Positions 1 to 10,304 are shown, counted from the stretch's first letter. The stretch is DNA of 64,000 nucleotides from an uncultured Cellvibrionales bacterium (GCA_913050115.1 CAJWZU010000002.1:28543-92542), one strand, 5' to 3'. Translations and numbers: made by a program. The notes: a model not told the origin generated them from the letters alone.

Positions 1-2303
1 CGAATGATCTGATCGAGTTCGGTGGTCGAGAGAGATTCTGTAATACGTTGGCCGCGGCCCGGCTGACCCAGCACTATCGTCTGGCGCCGCGCTTGCAATT
101 CAGACAGCGCGTCAGACAGCTCATTGCTCGGCTGTTGCAGCAGTGCGTAACTGTAGCGCATTAGCAGCCAGTCTTGGCGGCGGCGGGCGCGTTGAAATAC
201 CGACAGCGCCAATTGACCCACGGTGAGGGTTTGTTCCTCGAGCTGTAGATTATCATTAATGCCAAGCCCGGTGCATAGGGTTTTCAATGTTTCCATTTGC
301 GCAACACTGTCGCCGTCATTTGGCAGTAGTGGCGAGAACGTTCGATCGGCAACCGATGACCAGGAAATTGAGCTGTGCTCATTCAGCGTGGTTAGACAAA
401 TGTTCGGTATTTGCATACAGTTTACATGAGCGGCGCGTTTGGCAATGTCAGCGGTGGCATGTGAGATCCGCTCGTTAATCGAGCGATGCTGAAAACCGCG
501 TAAGGTGACAAAAAATGCATCGATATCGGGTAGGTCGCAGGTGTCTTTGTCGACCAGTAGCGTGAATACTGCAGGTTCGCGGTAAAACCAGTGTTTCTCT
601 ATGTACTTAATTTCACCGTGTAGAATTTCGGCCAGCATTTGCGCATCGGCTTTGCGATAGTCGATGGCATTATCCTGCATCCAAGACAGCGTTAATAATT
701 GCTGGCCGTTAATATTATAGGGGTGAGCAGTCGCTAAACTCTGCAATGTGCGCTTGGGCCGGCCGCTTAAATTAAGCTGAGCATTGGCACCTAGTGCACC
801 GAAAGCATCGACTAAGTGCGCTGCGGAAATTACTTTTAGCGGTCGAATGTCGCGCAAAGTTTCACTGATTACGCCGTAGCGTGACAGCTTACGTTTTACG
901 TGATCATTCTGCGCCAGTATCACCAGCGCAATGGAAGGCTTTTCAATTTGAGCCTGACGTTGATGCAGCAGCAGTGGGTCGATATCTTGGCAGTCAATAT
1001 AGCCCTCATCTAATAATAAGCCGATGGTATACAAGCTCTGCGCCCATATTAAGGGCACATTGTCGTTGGCGACACGCTTCTGGCTGCCGGGGTGTTCTTT
1101 TTCGGCGGCAATACCATCGGCCGGCACATAGTAGAGCTCAGGAAGCAACATAAAGCCGTCTTTTTCGACCATCAGTTGTTCAAGTTTAGTACGATAAAAC
1201 AGGGCCAGTTCTTTGTCGCCACTGAAGTTAGCGCTGATATAAAGATAGGTGAAAAACAGTGGCCACTCTGACTCAATGTTTTCAAACCCTGATAGCTCTG
1301 CGTGCTCATAATACATACGGCTTTGATCTTCGAGCACCGATTGGTGACCGTCGAGTAAAAAACGCTTGCAGCCATAGCGTCCTTCGAGTTTGCTACGAAT
1401 TTCATCGCGGGTGCGCTGGATCAATTTTTTATCGTCTACCGCAAACGCGGGGAAGCCAATTACACTTAGCAGAGCGCTGTCACATTCTTTTGAACGAGAC
1501 TCGCGTGGCAGCAGTGTTTGCAAGGTGGCTTCGGCGCGGGCGATAGCGTCGGCTATAGTGTGCACTACGGCGCTGGCGGGTCCGTCAAGACCGAATAAAT
1601 TTAAGCCGTCTAGTGCGGTGAGAGCGGCTTTGGCCATACCAACTGAGCTGGCATTGACCTCGGTTTTACCATTGTTAATTTTATTGCCGCGCTCCCATAT
1701 ACCAAAGTCACGTATGCGGTAGGCACGAGAGATGTAGTAAATTAAATTTTGAACAAAATCGACTTCGGCTTGGGTGACTATTATGCGCTGGCCTCCGGCG
1801 GTTACTTGTGCCAGCAGCAATAAATATATTGAGGTGGCATCTACTTGTAGGTGGCCCCAAGCATCATCAGCCACAACTTCCAAGCCGGTGGCGGTATTGT
1901 ATTTTGCGTGCAAACTGTCGTGTGCGGCGAGGCTGTATTTAAAGCTTTCAACTTTATTGGCCTGACGCATCATACATTGCAGCAGGCCACGCATCAGTTT
2001 TATAGTCGCCTGTTCCAACTCGTCGCATTTAAGTTTGTCGCCGTTTTTTTTAAACGCTTTTGACAGCGCCCAGGGCGCCATAATGGTGTAAACGTTATCG
2101 CGCACCCAGGCATCGGTGTAATCACCGTGCGTATTAACGTCGGTACTGGCGGGAAATAATCCAGTGACCGGGTGCTGGCGGCTGAGAATGACAGTTTTTA
2201 CCGCGTGATAAATATCACTCAGATCAGCCTTGGGTGTGCTGTTGCCATTATTTTCAGGACTATCACTAGCTACAGAGTTGTCGACGTTTTCAGCTTGATT
2301 CAT
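1..2303 (-). CDS. GH15 / phosphorylase-kinase-alpha-like protein (N-terminal part, runs off the window)
   Basis: The minus strand is open from an ATG at 2303 to the window edge (767 codons, no stop). The product starts MNQAENVDNSVASDSPENNG. Near residue 60 is THGDYTDAWVRDNVY, typical of the alpha/alpha-toroid GH15/phosphorylase-kinase-alpha family; a glucoamylase-like segment with GIWERGNKINNGKTEVNASS follows. There is no signal peptide, so it is probably cytoplasmic. It begins 24 nt after the GH13 alpha-glucosidase gene and is the third gene of a glk-GH13-GH15 unit, which suggests oligoglucan breakdown or its control. Bacterial members of this family are poorly characterised: it may be a glucan hydrolase or a binding/regulatory protein. 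The C-terminal part is not seen. Confidence 0.8.
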   Translation of the reverse strand, partial: MNQAENVDNSVASDSPENNGNSTPKADLSDIYHAVKTVILSRQHPVTGLFPASTDVNTHGDYTDAWVRDNVYTIMAPWALSKAFKKNGDKLKCDELEQATIKLMRGLLQCMMRQANKVESFKYSLAAHDSLHAKYNTATGLEVVADDAWGHLQVDATSIYLLLLAQVTAGGQRIIVTQAEVDFVQNLIYYISRAYRIRDFGIWERGNKINNGKTEVNASSVGMAKAALTALDGLNLFGLDGPASAVVHTIADAIARAEATLQTLLPRESRSKECDSALLSVIGFPAFAVDDKKLIQRTRDEIRSKLEGRYGCKRFLLDGHQSVLEDQSRMYYEHAELSGFENIESEWPLFFTYLYISANFSGDKELALFYRTKLEQLMVEKDGFMLLPELYYVPADGIAAEKEHPGSQKRVANDNVPLIWAQSLYTIGLLLDEGYIDCQDIDPLLLHQRQAQIEKPSIALVILAQNDHVKRKLSRYGVISETLRDIRPLKVISAAHLVDAFGALGANAQLNLSGRPKRTLQSLATAHPYNINGQQLLTLSWMQDNAIDYRKADAQMLAEILHGEIKYIEKHWFYREPAVFTLLVDKDTCDLPDIDAFFVTLRGFQHRSINERISHATADIAKRAAHVNCMQIPNICLTTLNEHSSISWSSVADRTFSPLLPNDGDSVAQMETLKTLCTGLGINDNLQLEEQTLTVGQLALSVFQRARRRQDWLLMRYSYALLQQPSNELSDALSELQARRQTIVLGQPGRGQRITESLSTTELDQII

Positions 2304-2327
2304 TTCACATAATTCCATCGCGATGGA

Positions 2328-3971
2328 TTAATTATTTTCAATTTGCGCAAAACACAGCTGCCAGGCGGGCAGCGTGAGTTGCCGTTGGTCTGCGTTATAG
2401 CTGCAGTCGAATCCGCTGGATGCCAGTATATGAATATTGCTATAGCCAGCGGGCACCGCAATAGTTTTTTCTTCGGCGCTAATATTTACCGCAACCAGTA
2501 AATGCTGATCATCGCTCTTGCGGCTAAATAGAAGCGTTTGTTTTACATCTTTGCTGTTGATCCAACTAAAATCGCCGTGCACCAATGCTGATTGCTGTTT
2601 GCGCCAGGCTAAAAAATGGCGCCACAAATTCAGTGCTGATGTTGAATTTTTTTCTTGTATATCGCGTGCCAGCGGTAAGTGCTCGGCGGGCATTGGCAGC
2701 CAAGGTTCAACCTCACTAAAGCCGGCTTGGGCTTTATTGGACTGCCATGGCATAGGTGTGCGGCAGCCATCGCGACCCTTAAACTCTGGCCAAAAGGGGA
2801 TGCCATAGGGGTCTTGAATGCGGTCGAACGGAATATCGGCTTCAGGCAGCATTAACTCTTCACCCTGATAAACACAGCTAGAGCCGCGCAAACTGGTGAG
2901 TAGTGCCAACAACATATTGGCGTGTGCTGGAGTTTTGGCCGTGTCGGATTTTAAGCGTGAAATAGCGCGGGGCACATCGTGATTACAAAATGACCAGCAG
3001 GGCCAACCGTCGGTTAAGGTGCTCTCTACCTCGCCGACAATTTTGCGGATATCGCCGCTGTCGTAGTCGGTGGTCAATAAGTCGAAGGTGTAAGCCATAA
3101 ATAGCTTGTCGCCGCCCTCGGTATATTCGGCCATAACTTCGAGGGCATTGTCAGCACCAATTTCACCGAGCGAACAGCTTCCGGGGTAGCGATTAAATAA
3201 CTGTCGCAGGCGCTTTTGAAACGTTAGATTTTCCGGTCGGCAAATATCGTACACATGGCGCTGCATGGAGTAGGGATTAGCGCCAGTGACACCTTTGGTT
3301 TGCTCGGCATCGACTGGAACCGGCGGGTTGTTACGCAACTGTTGGTCGTGAAAATAAAAGTTGCAAGCGTCGAGTCGAATGCCATCGACGCCGAGCTTTA
3401 ACCAAAACTCCACGTCGTCAAGCAGTTGTTGCTGTACGTCCGGATTGTGAAAATTAAGATCTGGCTGCGACTCTAAAAAATTGTGTAAATAGTACTGGGC
3501 GCGGCGTGAATCCCAGCTCCAAGCGGAGCCACCAAAAACGCTGAGCCAGTTGTTGGGTACGGTGCCGTCGGGTTTTGGGTCGGCCCACACATACCAGTCG
3601 TGTTGGGGATTGGTTTTATTTTTACGACTTTGTACGAACCACTGGTGCTGGTCGGATGAATGACTCAGAACCTGATCGATAATTATTTTGATACCCAGAC
3701 TGTGGGCCTTATCGGTCAGTTTTTTGAACTCTTCGAGACTGCCAAATAGTGGATCAACGTCGCGGTAGTCCGATACGTCATAGCCGTAGTCTTTCATCGG
3801 CGACTTAAAGAAAGGCGACAGCCAAATAGCGTCGATATTTAGGCTGGCGACATAGTCGAGTTTGTCGATAATACCGACCAAATCACCGACGCCATTATTG
3901 CTGCTGTCGGCGTAACTTCGGGGGTAAATTTGGTATATAACCGCGCCGCGCCACCATTCATTCTTGTTCAT
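2328..3971 (-). CDS. GH13 alpha-glucosidase
   Basis: 547 aa, close to the usual length for cytoplasmic GH13 alpha-glucosidases. The (beta/alpha)8 signature motifs are present in order: DYGYDVSDY (61-69), IIIDQVLSHSS (97-107), GIRLDACN with the nucleophile Asp201, SLGEIGA with the acid/base Glu270, and FCNHD with Asp332. It has no signal peptide. It should hydrolyse terminal alpha-1,4-linked glucose from maltose or maltodextrins. The neighbours agree: glucokinase lies 48 nt upstream to phosphorylate the released glucose, and a GH15-like protein lies 24 nt downstream. Whether it prefers maltose, isomaltose or a transglycosylation product cannot be read from the sequence. Confidence 0.9.
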   Translation of the reverse strand: MNKNEWWRGAVIYQIYPRSYADSSNNGVGDLVGIIDKLDYVASLNIDAIWLSPFFKSPMKDYGYDVSDYRDVDPLFGSLEEFKKLTDKAHSLGIKIIIDQVLSHSSDQHQWFVQSRKNKTNPQHDWYVWADPKPDGTVPNNWLSVFGGSAWSWDSRRAQYYLHNFLESQPDLNFHNPDVQQQLLDDVEFWLKLGVDGIRLDACNFYFHDQQLRNNPPVPVDAEQTKGVTGANPYSMQRHVYDICRPENLTFQKRLRQLFNRYPGSCSLGEIGADNALEVMAEYTEGGDKLFMAYTFDLLTTDYDSGDIRKIVGEVESTLTDGWPCWSFCNHDVPRAISRLKSDTAKTPAHANMLLALLTSLRGSSCVYQGEELMLPEADIPFDRIQDPYGIPFWPEFKGRDGCRTPMPWQSNKAQAGFSEVEPWLPMPAEHLPLARDIQEKNSTSALNLWRHFLAWRKQQSALVHGDFSWINSKDVKQTLLFSRKSDDQHLLVAVNISAEEKTIAVPAGYSNIHILASSGFDCSYNADQRQLTLPAWQLCFAQIENN

Positions 3972-4019
3972 TTATTATTACCTTGTAGCAAAACAGGGGG
4001 GTAGAGAAGGGCAGAGTGG

Positions 4020-5024
4020 TTACTCTGGCCCATCTCGATTGGCCAGCCATGCGGCTGCGCCGACCAGTGCTGGCTGTTCTGCGATCATCACCTGTACAGG
4101 AATGCTTTTAGCGTAGTCGCTCATGACACCCTTATTAATAAAATGGGCGCAAAAGTTGGAACTTTCGATAAACCCCCGCAACCTCGGTACTATGCCGCCA
4201 CCGATAAATACGCCGCCACGGGCGCCGTACGTCAAAGCGATATCGGCGGCGGTGCTGCCAAGAATACCGCAGAACACATCGAGTGTTTGTACGCATACGT
4301 TGTCGCGATCATGCAGCCCCTGTTCGGTAATGTCGCTGGGGCTGTAGTTTTGCGGCAGTGAATGGTTCTGCAGTTGGCACAGCGCTTGGTATATATCGAC
4401 CAGACCCCGCCCACAGAGGAGTGTCTCGACTGAGACGTGCTGATATTTCTTGCTCAATAGGGTCAGTAGTTCGCGTTCAAGTTCGGTAGTGGGGGCAAAG
4501 GCGGCATGTCCGCCCTCGCCCGGCATGGTGATCCACTGGTGTTGATTGGGAACCAAAGCCGCTGCGCCAAAACCTGTGCCAGGGCCAATAATAGCCAGTG
4601 GCGCATCGATGCAGGCGCTGCCGCTTTTTAAGCTGAATAGTTCATCATCGCCAAGGACCGCAGCGGCGTTAGCCATAGCGGCAAAATCATTGATGGCGTG
4701 CAACTCACTTAAAGCGAGTTCCTGTTTAAGCTGGTGTACCGAAAATTCCCAATTGAGATTAGTCATTTTGACAGAGCCGTCGTGGCTGCTACCGCTGATT
4801 GGCCCAGCGATAGCAAAGCAGGCTCTGTTCGGCATGGGACAATTGGCGGCGGCTTGCCAAGCGCGCACTATGTCGGCCAGCGAGTCAAAATCGGCGCACT
4901 GGAATGTGTGTTGTTCGGTTAGAGAGAAATTACTGCTCGAGGCGACAGCAATGCGCGCATTAGTGCCGCCTATGTCCGCCACTAAAAAACAGTCTGCATC
5001 TAAATAAGAATCTATGATGGTCAT
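4020..5024 (-). CDS. glk: Glucokinase
   Basis: 334 aa, slightly longer than E. coli Glk. ROK/hexokinase-fold motifs are visible: the phosphate-binding DIGGTNAR (17-24), INDFAAMA with the catalytic Asp (111-118), GPGTGFG (147-153) and PGEGGHAAFAP (168-178). It phosphorylates cytoplasmic glucose with ATP to glucose-6-phosphate. As first gene of the minus-strand glk-GH13-GH15 set, it would receive glucose from the alpha-glucosidase. No dedicated regulator gene is visible on this side of the cluster. Confidence 0.9.
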   Translation of the reverse strand: MTIIDSYLDADCFLVADIGGTNARIAVASSSNFSLTEQHTFQCADFDSLADIVRAWQAAANCPMPNRACFAIAGPISGSSHDGSVKMTNLNWEFSVHQLKQELALSELHAINDFAAMANAAAVLGDDELFSLKSGSACIDAPLAIIGPGTGFGAAALVPNQHQWITMPGEGGHAAFAPTTELERELLTLLSKKYQHVSVETLLCGRGLVDIYQALCQLQNHSLPQNYSPSDITEQGLHDRDNVCVQTLDVFCGILGSTAADIALTYGARGGVFIGGGIVPRLRGFIESSNFCAHFINKGVMSDYAKSIPVQVMIAEQPALVGAAAWLANRDGPE

Positions 5025-5101
5025 ATTGTGAACGGCTCAAAGGGTCCATTTGGGCATAAACAGACGCTCACTATCGGCGCCGTGGCGCTAAAAATCAAGG
5101 C

Positions 5102-7009
5102 TTAAATAGCGCTGCTGAGTTTTAGTCCCAATAGCTGTAAGCGTTGGCGAATACTGGCTTCAATACCTGCGCTGTCTAGCCCTTCAGAAGCTAATTGCTC
5201 CGAGTGTTTGGCGTGGTCGACATAGTGGTCGGTTAAACCTAACTGCAGCATTGGAATAATCGTGCCTTGCTGGTTGAAATACTCGCTGACGGCTGAGCCT
5301 GCTCCCGCCATTAGGCTGTTTTCTTCCAGTGTTACGAGCAGTTCATGTTTAGCGGCCATGCGTTCAATCAGGGCGGTATCGAGGGGTTTAACAAAGCGCA
5401 TGTCGCAGACGCTTGCGCCAAGCTGTTGGGCAGCCTTGAGCGCGCTGGCGTGCAAGGTGCCGAAATTGAGAATGGCCACCTGACAGCCTGAAAGCGACTC
5501 TATGCCTTTGCCTATAGGCAGTAGCTGCATGGTCTGCTCTACAGCAGAACCAGGGCCTGTGCCTCGCGGGTAGCGCACAGCGGCCGGACCTGGGTATTGG
5601 TAACAGCTGTGCAGCAGCTGGCGGCACTCGTTTTCGTCGGACGGCGCGGCTATCACCATATTGGGAATACAGCGCATAAAACTTAAGTCGTAAGCGCCGG
5701 CGTGAGTGGGACCGTCTTCGCCGACCATTCCGGCGCGGTCGATGGCAAAGGTGACGTCGAGATTTTGCAGTGCCACATCGTGAATCAACTGGTCATAGGC
5801 GCGCTGCAAAAAGCTGGAATAAATCGCTACTACTGGCTTCAGGCCATCGCAAGCCATGCCAGCTGCTACCGTAACCGCATGTTGTTCTGCAATGGCAACG
5901 TCAAAAAAGCGTTCTGGATAAGTGGCGGCGTAGCGATCCATACCTGAGCCGCCGGACATGGCGGGCGTGATGGCGACCAGTTTGGAATCGGCGGCTGCCA
6001 TGTCTATGAGCCAGTCGCCGAAAATGTCCTGATACTTTTGGCGCTTGGGCGCTGAGGTTGTAGCCGTTGGCTGAAGCTTGGGCTCTAGTTTGGACAAAGC
6101 GTGGTAACCGACCGGGTCCAGCTCGGCGGGCTCGAAGCCTTTGCCTTTTTTGGTGATGATGTGCAGCAGTTTCGGGCCTTTGAAATTGCGCAGATTTTTC
6201 AGGTAACGGTTTAAGCTTTTAAGATCGTGTCCGTCGACCGGGCCTATGTAATTGAAGCCCATCTCTTCAAACAGGGTGCCGGGCGAAATAAAACCCTTGA
6301 AATGCTCTTCTGTTTTGCGGGCAAAATCCCAAGCATGCGGGATTTTAGTCAGTACCTGTTTGCTGCCCTTGCGCAAAGAGTTGTAAAAATTGCTGCCCCA
6401 AACTTTTGACAAATAAGTCGCTAGGCCGCCAACATTTGGCGAAATAGCCATATTGTTGTCGTTGAGTACTACTAATAAATCACTGTCGGTGTGGGCAGTA
6501 TGATTGAGCGCTTCAAAAGCCATGCCTGCCGTCATGGCGCCGTCGCCGATGACGGCCACGGCGCGATTGTCGTTGCCCATGTGTTTAGCGGCCAGGTCCA
6601 TACCTAAGGCCGCACTGATCGAGGTGCTGGAGTGGCCTACACCAAAGGTGTCGAATTCACTCTCACTGCGTTTAGGAAAAGGCGTTAGGCCATCTTTTAA
6701 ACGCATACTGTGCATACGTTCGCGGCGACTAGTAAGAATTTTGTGTGGATAGGTCTGATGGCCGACATCCCAGACGATACGATCGTCGGGGGTGTTGTAG
6801 CTGTAATGCAAGGCGATAGTCAGTTCGACGACGCCGAGGCCTGCGCCAAAATGGCCACCCGTTTGGCCAACGGTGTAAAGTAAAAATTCACGCAGTTGTT
6901 TCGCTAACTCAGGCAATTGCTTTGTGTCTAGCAGGCGCAGGTCGGCTGGGCTGTCGATGCTGTCGAGCAGAGGTGTGTCGGGGCGAAGGCGTGGAATTTC
7001 AGTCAGCAT
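5102..7009 (-). CDS. dxs: 1-deoxy-D-xylulose-5-phosphate synthase
   Basis: 635 aa, the normal length. It joins pyruvate and glyceraldehyde-3-phosphate to make DXP, the first step of the MEP isoprenoid pathway; DXP also feeds thiamine and pyridoxal synthesis. The TPP-binding [15 protein letters not shown] segment, the [13 protein letters not shown] loop and the transketolase motif [13 protein letters not shown] are all present. It is the last gene of the minus-strand xseB-ispA-dxs unit, 99 nt downstream of ispA. This order is common in gammaproteobacteria. Confidence 0.97.
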   Translation of the reverse strand: MLTEIPRLRPDTPLLDSIDSPADLRLLDTKQLPELAKQLREFLLYTVGQTGGHFGAGLGVVELTIALHYSYNTPDDRIVWDVGHQTYPHKILTSRRERMHSMRLKDGLTPFPKRSESEFDTFGVGHSSTSISAALGMDLAAKHMGNDNRAVAVIGDGAMTAGMAFEALNHTAHTDSDLLVVLNDNNMAISPNVGGLATYLSKVWGSNFYNSLRKGSKQVLTKIPHAWDFARKTEEHFKGFISPGTLFEEMGFNYIGPVDGHDLKSLNRYLKNLRNFKGPKLLHIITKKGKGFEPAELDPVGYHALSKLEPKLQPTATTSAPKRQKYQDIFGDWLIDMAAADSKLVAITPAMSGGSGMDRYAATYPERFFDVAIAEQHAVTVAAGMACDGLKPVVAIYSSFLQRAYDQLIHDVALQNLDVTFAIDRAGMVGEDGPTHAGAYDLSFMRCIPNMVIAAPSDENECRQLLHSCYQYPGPAAVRYPRGTGPGSAVEQTMQLLPIGKGIESLSGCQVAILNFGTLHASALKAAQQLGASVCDMRFVKPLDTALIERMAAKHELLVTLEENSLMAGAGSAVSEYFNQQGTIIPMLQLGLTDHYVDHAKHSEQLASEGLDSAGIEASIRQRLQLLGLKLSSAI

Positions 7010-7108
7010 TGGTAATATAAAGGTACTTTGTAAAGTGTGTGAGATAAAAAGCTATTTTAAGCGCCAGCGTTGATATTTCCTAGCGATATTGAAATTTAGC
7101 GGCAACCG

Positions 7109-8023
7109 CTAATGCGCTCTGGAGATAATGTAGCTGGAAAGTTGTCGCAACGGTTCCGCCTGCTCACCAAAAGTCTCCAGTGCGCTTAGAGCTTGTTTGT
7201 GCAAATTCTGGGCCTTAGCGCGGGCAGCCGTTAAGCCTAATAGAGAGACATAAGTTGGCTTGTTGAGCGCTTCGTCGGCTCCTTGTTGCTTGCCGAGGAC
7301 TTCGGTGCTGGCAGTCACATCGAGAATGTCATCCTGTACTTGAAAGGCCAAGCCGATGGCGCGGGCATAGGCATCAAGATGGTGCAGTTGTTTTGATGTG
7401 GCGCTACCGGCAGCGCGGGCGCCAAGCTCGACGCTGGCACGAATCAGGGCGCCGGTCTTGAGGCTATGCATGGTTTCTAATTGGGTCAGTGCCAGCTTGT
7501 TGTCGACAGCCGCCAAGTCGATAGCTTGACCCGCTACCATGCCTTTGTCTCCAGAGGCCTTAGCCAGTGCTATTACCATAGCCAGTTTTTCTGTTGCGGC
7601 CAAACTTTTAATATTGGCCAAGGCTTCAAAGGCTAGGCACTGCAATGCGTCGCCGGCCAAAATGGCCGTGGCCTCGTCAAAGGCAATATGACAAGTGGGC
7701 TTGCCCCGTCGTAAGTTGTCGTTGTCCATAGCGGGCAAGTCGTCGTGAATAAGACTGTAGGCATGAATACACTCTAGCGCTGCGGCGGCGATGTCGCATG
7801 CAATAGAGTCGGCAGCCGTGTGGTCAGCGGGCAATTCATTGTTGCTCACAGCTTGAGCGGCCGCATACACCAAAATAGGACGCACGCGTTTGCCACCGTT
7901 AAATATGCTGTAGCGCATAGCCGCTTGCAGCTTGCTGGATGGGCCAGAAGCGGGTAACAGCTGTTCAAGTTGTAGGTCCACGCGTAGGCGGCAGGCCTGG
8001 ATAAATGACTTAAACTCAGGCAT
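7109..8023 (-). CDS. ispA: (2E,6E)-farnesyl diphosphate synthase
   Basis: 304 aa from the ATG at 8023. I prefer this start to the longer reading from 8083: it gives the usual IspA length and N-terminus ([20 protein letters not shown]) and an 8-nt overlap with the xseB stop. The first aspartate-rich motif is DDLPAMD (94-100) and the second is DDILD (231-235); the substrate-binding GGKRVRP is at 43-49. It condenses IPP with DMAPP and GPP to give FPP for quinone and undecaprenyl synthesis. It sits between xseB and dxs in one operon. Confidence 0.95.
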   Translation of the reverse strand: MPEFKSFIQACRLRVDLQLEQLLPASGPSSKLQAAMRYSIFNGGKRVRPILVYAAAQAVSNNELPADHTAADSIACDIAAAALECIHAYSLIHDDLPAMDNDNLRRGKPTCHIAFDEATAILAGDALQCLAFEALANIKSLAATEKLAMVIALAKASGDKGMVAGQAIDLAAVDNKLALTQLETMHSLKTGALIRASVELGARAAGSATSKQLHHLDAYARAIGLAFQVQDDILDVTASTEVLGKQQGADEALNKPTYVSLLGLTAARAKAQNLHKQALSALETFGEQAEPLRQLSSYIISRAH

Positions 8024-8270
8024 CGGAAGTACTGGTACCGGCGCTATCGAAGTCAGCCAGTTGAAGTTCGCCTTGCTGCTCAATCAATATTTCGACTTTT
8101 TGCTCTGCTTCCGAAAGGCGAGCTTGACAGTCACGGGTCAGTTTAATGCCGGTTTCAAAGGCTTTGAGCGACTCTTCTAAGCTCATATCGCCCTTTTCCA
8201 TAGTGACAACTAAAGTTTCAAGTTCTGCTAGGGCTTTTTCAAAATCGACTGCTTTTTTTCGTGCGGCCAT
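8016..8270 (-). CDS. xseB: Exodeoxyribonuclease VII small subunit
   Basis: 84 aa, typical for XseB. It has the two-helix pattern [20 protein letters not shown] / [19 protein letters not shown]. It binds the XseA large subunit, not in this window, to form the single-strand exonuclease VII. It is first in the operon, its 3' end overlaps ispA by 8 nt, and its promoter must lie in the gap shared with the divergent CsrB-type RNA gene. Confidence 0.93.
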   Translation of the reverse strand: MAARKKAVDFEKALAELETLVVTMEKGDMSLEESLKAFETGIKLTRDCQARLSEAEQKVEILIEQQGELQLADFDSAGTSTSDA

Positions 8271-8623
8271 AGCGGCTTACTCTGGTTGCTCTGAGGCCGT
8301 TACACTAGCACATTTGCCAAATTTTTACTTGATTTTGAGAAGTGCTGATTGTGTCTAAATAGGTGCAGAGGCTTACAGATGTGCTGCACCTAACACCCAG
8401 ATTATAAGTTATAGGGATTTCCAAGCAGAGTTTTTGGATTCAGTGACGTTCGTAAATCTGGTGTTTGTCGCTAGGATGTTGGCATGTATATTAACTATTC
8501 ATATATACCTTGCTCGACCAACATCTGCTCATGCAGTGTTGGGGGGTAGCGCCAAGTGCTGTTAAGTGTGGGGGGACAGTGCATCATCCAAAATAAGGTC
8601 TTAGGCGACACTTTCCCACTCTA
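8271..8623. other. Intergenic region upstream of xseB
   Basis: No gene is supported here. The region should hold the minus-strand promoter of xseB-ispA-dxs. One inverted repeat is visible, with arms GATGTTGG (8475-8482) and CCAACATC (8518-8525) around a 35-nt AT-rich spacer. Its role is unknown. Confidence 0.5.
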
Positions 8624-8641
8624 TGTGAGACATATCTCACA
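8624..8641 (+). promoter_or_regulatory. GacA/UvrY-type activator box
   Basis: The 18-bp palindrome TGTGAGACATATCTCACA has 7-bp perfect arms around CATA. It fits the known GacA/UvrY upstream activating sequence found before csrB/rsmY/rsmZ genes. Its centre is about 65 bp before the inferred RNA start, a distance also seen in Pseudomonas rsm genes. The position just upstream of a multi-GGA RNA is the main support. Confidence 0.8.
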
Positions 8642-8664
8642 CGCTTTGCCGAAATTAGCCACTG

Positions 8665-8691
8665 TTTCAAAGACACAATTAGAGTGATAAT
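8665..8691 (+). promoter_or_regulatory. Putative promoter of the CsrB-type RNA
   Basis: A good -10 hexamer, GATAAT, lies at 8686-8691. The -35 is poor (TTTCAA at 8665-8670, 15-bp spacer), as expected for an activator-dependent promoter. The inferred start is around 8698. Confidence 0.5.
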
Positions 8692-8697
8692 TTCTTC

Positions 8698-8994
8698 CAC
8701 AGGGACAGAGCGGCAAGGATGTGGCTCAAGGATGTTGCTTAGGATGAGTTATGGGTAGACAGCAGAGTCTGGCTACACTAGAAAGGATTCGGTGCTAAGG
8801 ACAGCACACAAGGATCATCGATCAGGACGATCGACAGGGATGAACTGCATAGGGATGCGCATTCTTAGGGATAAGATAAGGATAAATAATGGATTAAAGT
8901 GACCAGCATGGAGCTTAGTCACTCAGCTGAAGGATTCGGCACCGTAAGTACACATTTCAACGCCATCGCGACGCAAGTCACGGTGGCGTTTTTG
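8698..8994 (+). ncRNA. csrB: CsrB-family CsrA-sequestering small RNA
   Basis: About 300 nt without a reading frame, holding some 15 GGA motifs, mostly AGGAU/AGGGAU/AGGAC. At least two sit in loops of perfect short hairpins: GTGCT-AAGGAC-AGCAC (8792-8807) and CGATC-AGGAC-GATCG (8819-8833). A third is GCAT-AGGG-ATGC near 8847-8858. This is the architecture of CsrB/CsrC/RsmZ RNAs, which titrate the translational regulator CsrA/RsmA. It has a GacA/UvrY box upstream and an intrinsic terminator at the end. The csrA gene is not in the window. The 5' end is inferred from the -10 element. Confidence 0.87.
8959..8994 (+). terminator. Intrinsic terminator of the CsrB-type RNA
   Basis: The stem AACGCCA.../...TGGCGTT extends with one wobble and one mismatch to 14 pairs, with loop GCAA, followed by a T tract at 8989-8993. 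Confidence 0.85.
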
Positions 8995-9223
8995 TGTTGA
9001 GCGTTAACGGGTAGGGTGTGCATCTGTTAGCTAATCAGGGTTCTATTTTTAAGAGTACCCTAACGACGGATTTTTGGTGTTTGATTCAGTGAGAATTATA
9101 AACATTGCTTACCGTTGCTGGTTATTGCTTTTTCGGACTGTGCAAAAACTCAACCCCCTTTTTTAGCAACGCTTTAAGTTTAGCGGACTGTATTGCGAAG
9201 AGGTTCAAGGTTAAGCTAAGCGT

Positions 9224-10039
9224 ATGAGAATTATAATTATATTGCTGCTGTTGATAGCGGCCAATGCCACGCAGGCAGCTTGCAATCCGCGCACTGAACT
9301 CGAAATAGCCTACTGCCAATTGCAAGCTAAGGGAGCGCGTCTGCCCACTTGGGGTGATTTCAGACGCAATAACTCGCGTATGCAAAGGCTGTTATTAAAG
9401 CGTCCGTCTACTACTCATGGGGTGGCTTTACCTAAAGCTAGTGCTAGCTTTAATACTAAACAAACAGTGTCGCTAATCACATCTTCGGCGCGCGCGACAA
9501 GGTCGATCCCAGCGCTCTCATCCACAACTTCCAAACACTCTTCATTGTCACGGAAAAAATCACTACAGGATTGCAGCTTAGCGGGAGCTAAAATTGTATG
9601 CGCGGAGCAGGAGTATCGATTGCTCGATAATCTTCAGAACCGTCATTTACAGAACAATGTATTCGCTGCCGCCAATGTTTTGGGTTTGAATAACTATTCT
9701 GGCGACATCGACAATACGCGTCTATTTAATAGCTATTTGGGCGATAATTATCAGCGCTATATAGAAGGTATGCTCAGACTGGGTTTGGCGTCATCGACCA
9801 TGAGCTATAGTCGCTTTTATTACACATTTGAAGATGCGAACAAAAATAATCGTGATTTCGCCGCACGCTTTGAAAAAATGTATGTGTTTTTGAAAAAAGA
9901 TAAACAGAGTATGGGGGTGAAAAGCCGCTACAGCGATGAGATGCCAGCTGGGCTGCATCAATGTGTTGAATTAACCGCGTCTATAGTAGTGTGCGACAAT
10001 AATACAATGAACTGGGTTTACCATAGTGGAACCCCTTAA
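9224..10039 (+). CDS. Secreted cysteine-containing hypothetical protein
   Basis: 271 aa, family not recognised. Residues 1-19 (MRIIIILLLLIAANATQAA) form a clear signal peptide, so it is exported. Three cysteine pairs are spaced 8-11 residues apart: C20/C31, one in DCSLAGAKIVC in the middle, and one in QCVELTASIVVC near the C-terminus. The last two segments look like copies of one motif and probably form disulfides in the periplasm. The middle is rich in Asn, Tyr and Phe. It lies alone downstream of the CsrB-type RNA. Function unknown. Confidence 0.7.
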   Translation: MRIIIILLLLIAANATQAACNPRTELEIAYCQLQAKGARLPTWGDFRRNNSRMQRLLLKRPSTTHGVALPKASASFNTKQTVSLITSSARATRSIPALSSTTSKHSSLSRKKSLQDCSLAGAKIVCAEQEYRLLDNLQNRHLQNNVFAAANVLGLNNYSGDIDNTRLFNSYLGDNYQRYIEGMLRLGLASSTMSYSRFYYTFEDANKNNRDFAARFEKMYVFLKKDKQSMGVKSRYSDEMPAGLHQCVELTASIVVCDNNTMNWVYHSGTP

Positions 10040-10304
10040 AACGCCGAATCAGGATGTTGTAATACTGAATTTCATCAGCGCCAGAGCGCCGTTATAAAAC
10101 TTTACTACGATGTGAACAGTGGCCAAAACGGGCGATTATTTCTTTGTATTGCAGCTGCGGATCGACACCGATCTGCGATGCGTTTAAATAATGCTACTGC
10201 TTGTGCGTGAATAACGGCTTATTCACTGTTCATTTAAGGCATGCTTTAAAAATACTGGCTGTGCGGCGGATAAAGCGTTGATTAAGCGCCGCTCGACCTG
10301 CCAA

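Noticed and set aside
8024..8083. Longer N-terminus of ispA
   Set aside because: It would overlap xseB by 68 nt. The ATG at 8023 gives the usual length and a normal 8-nt overlap.
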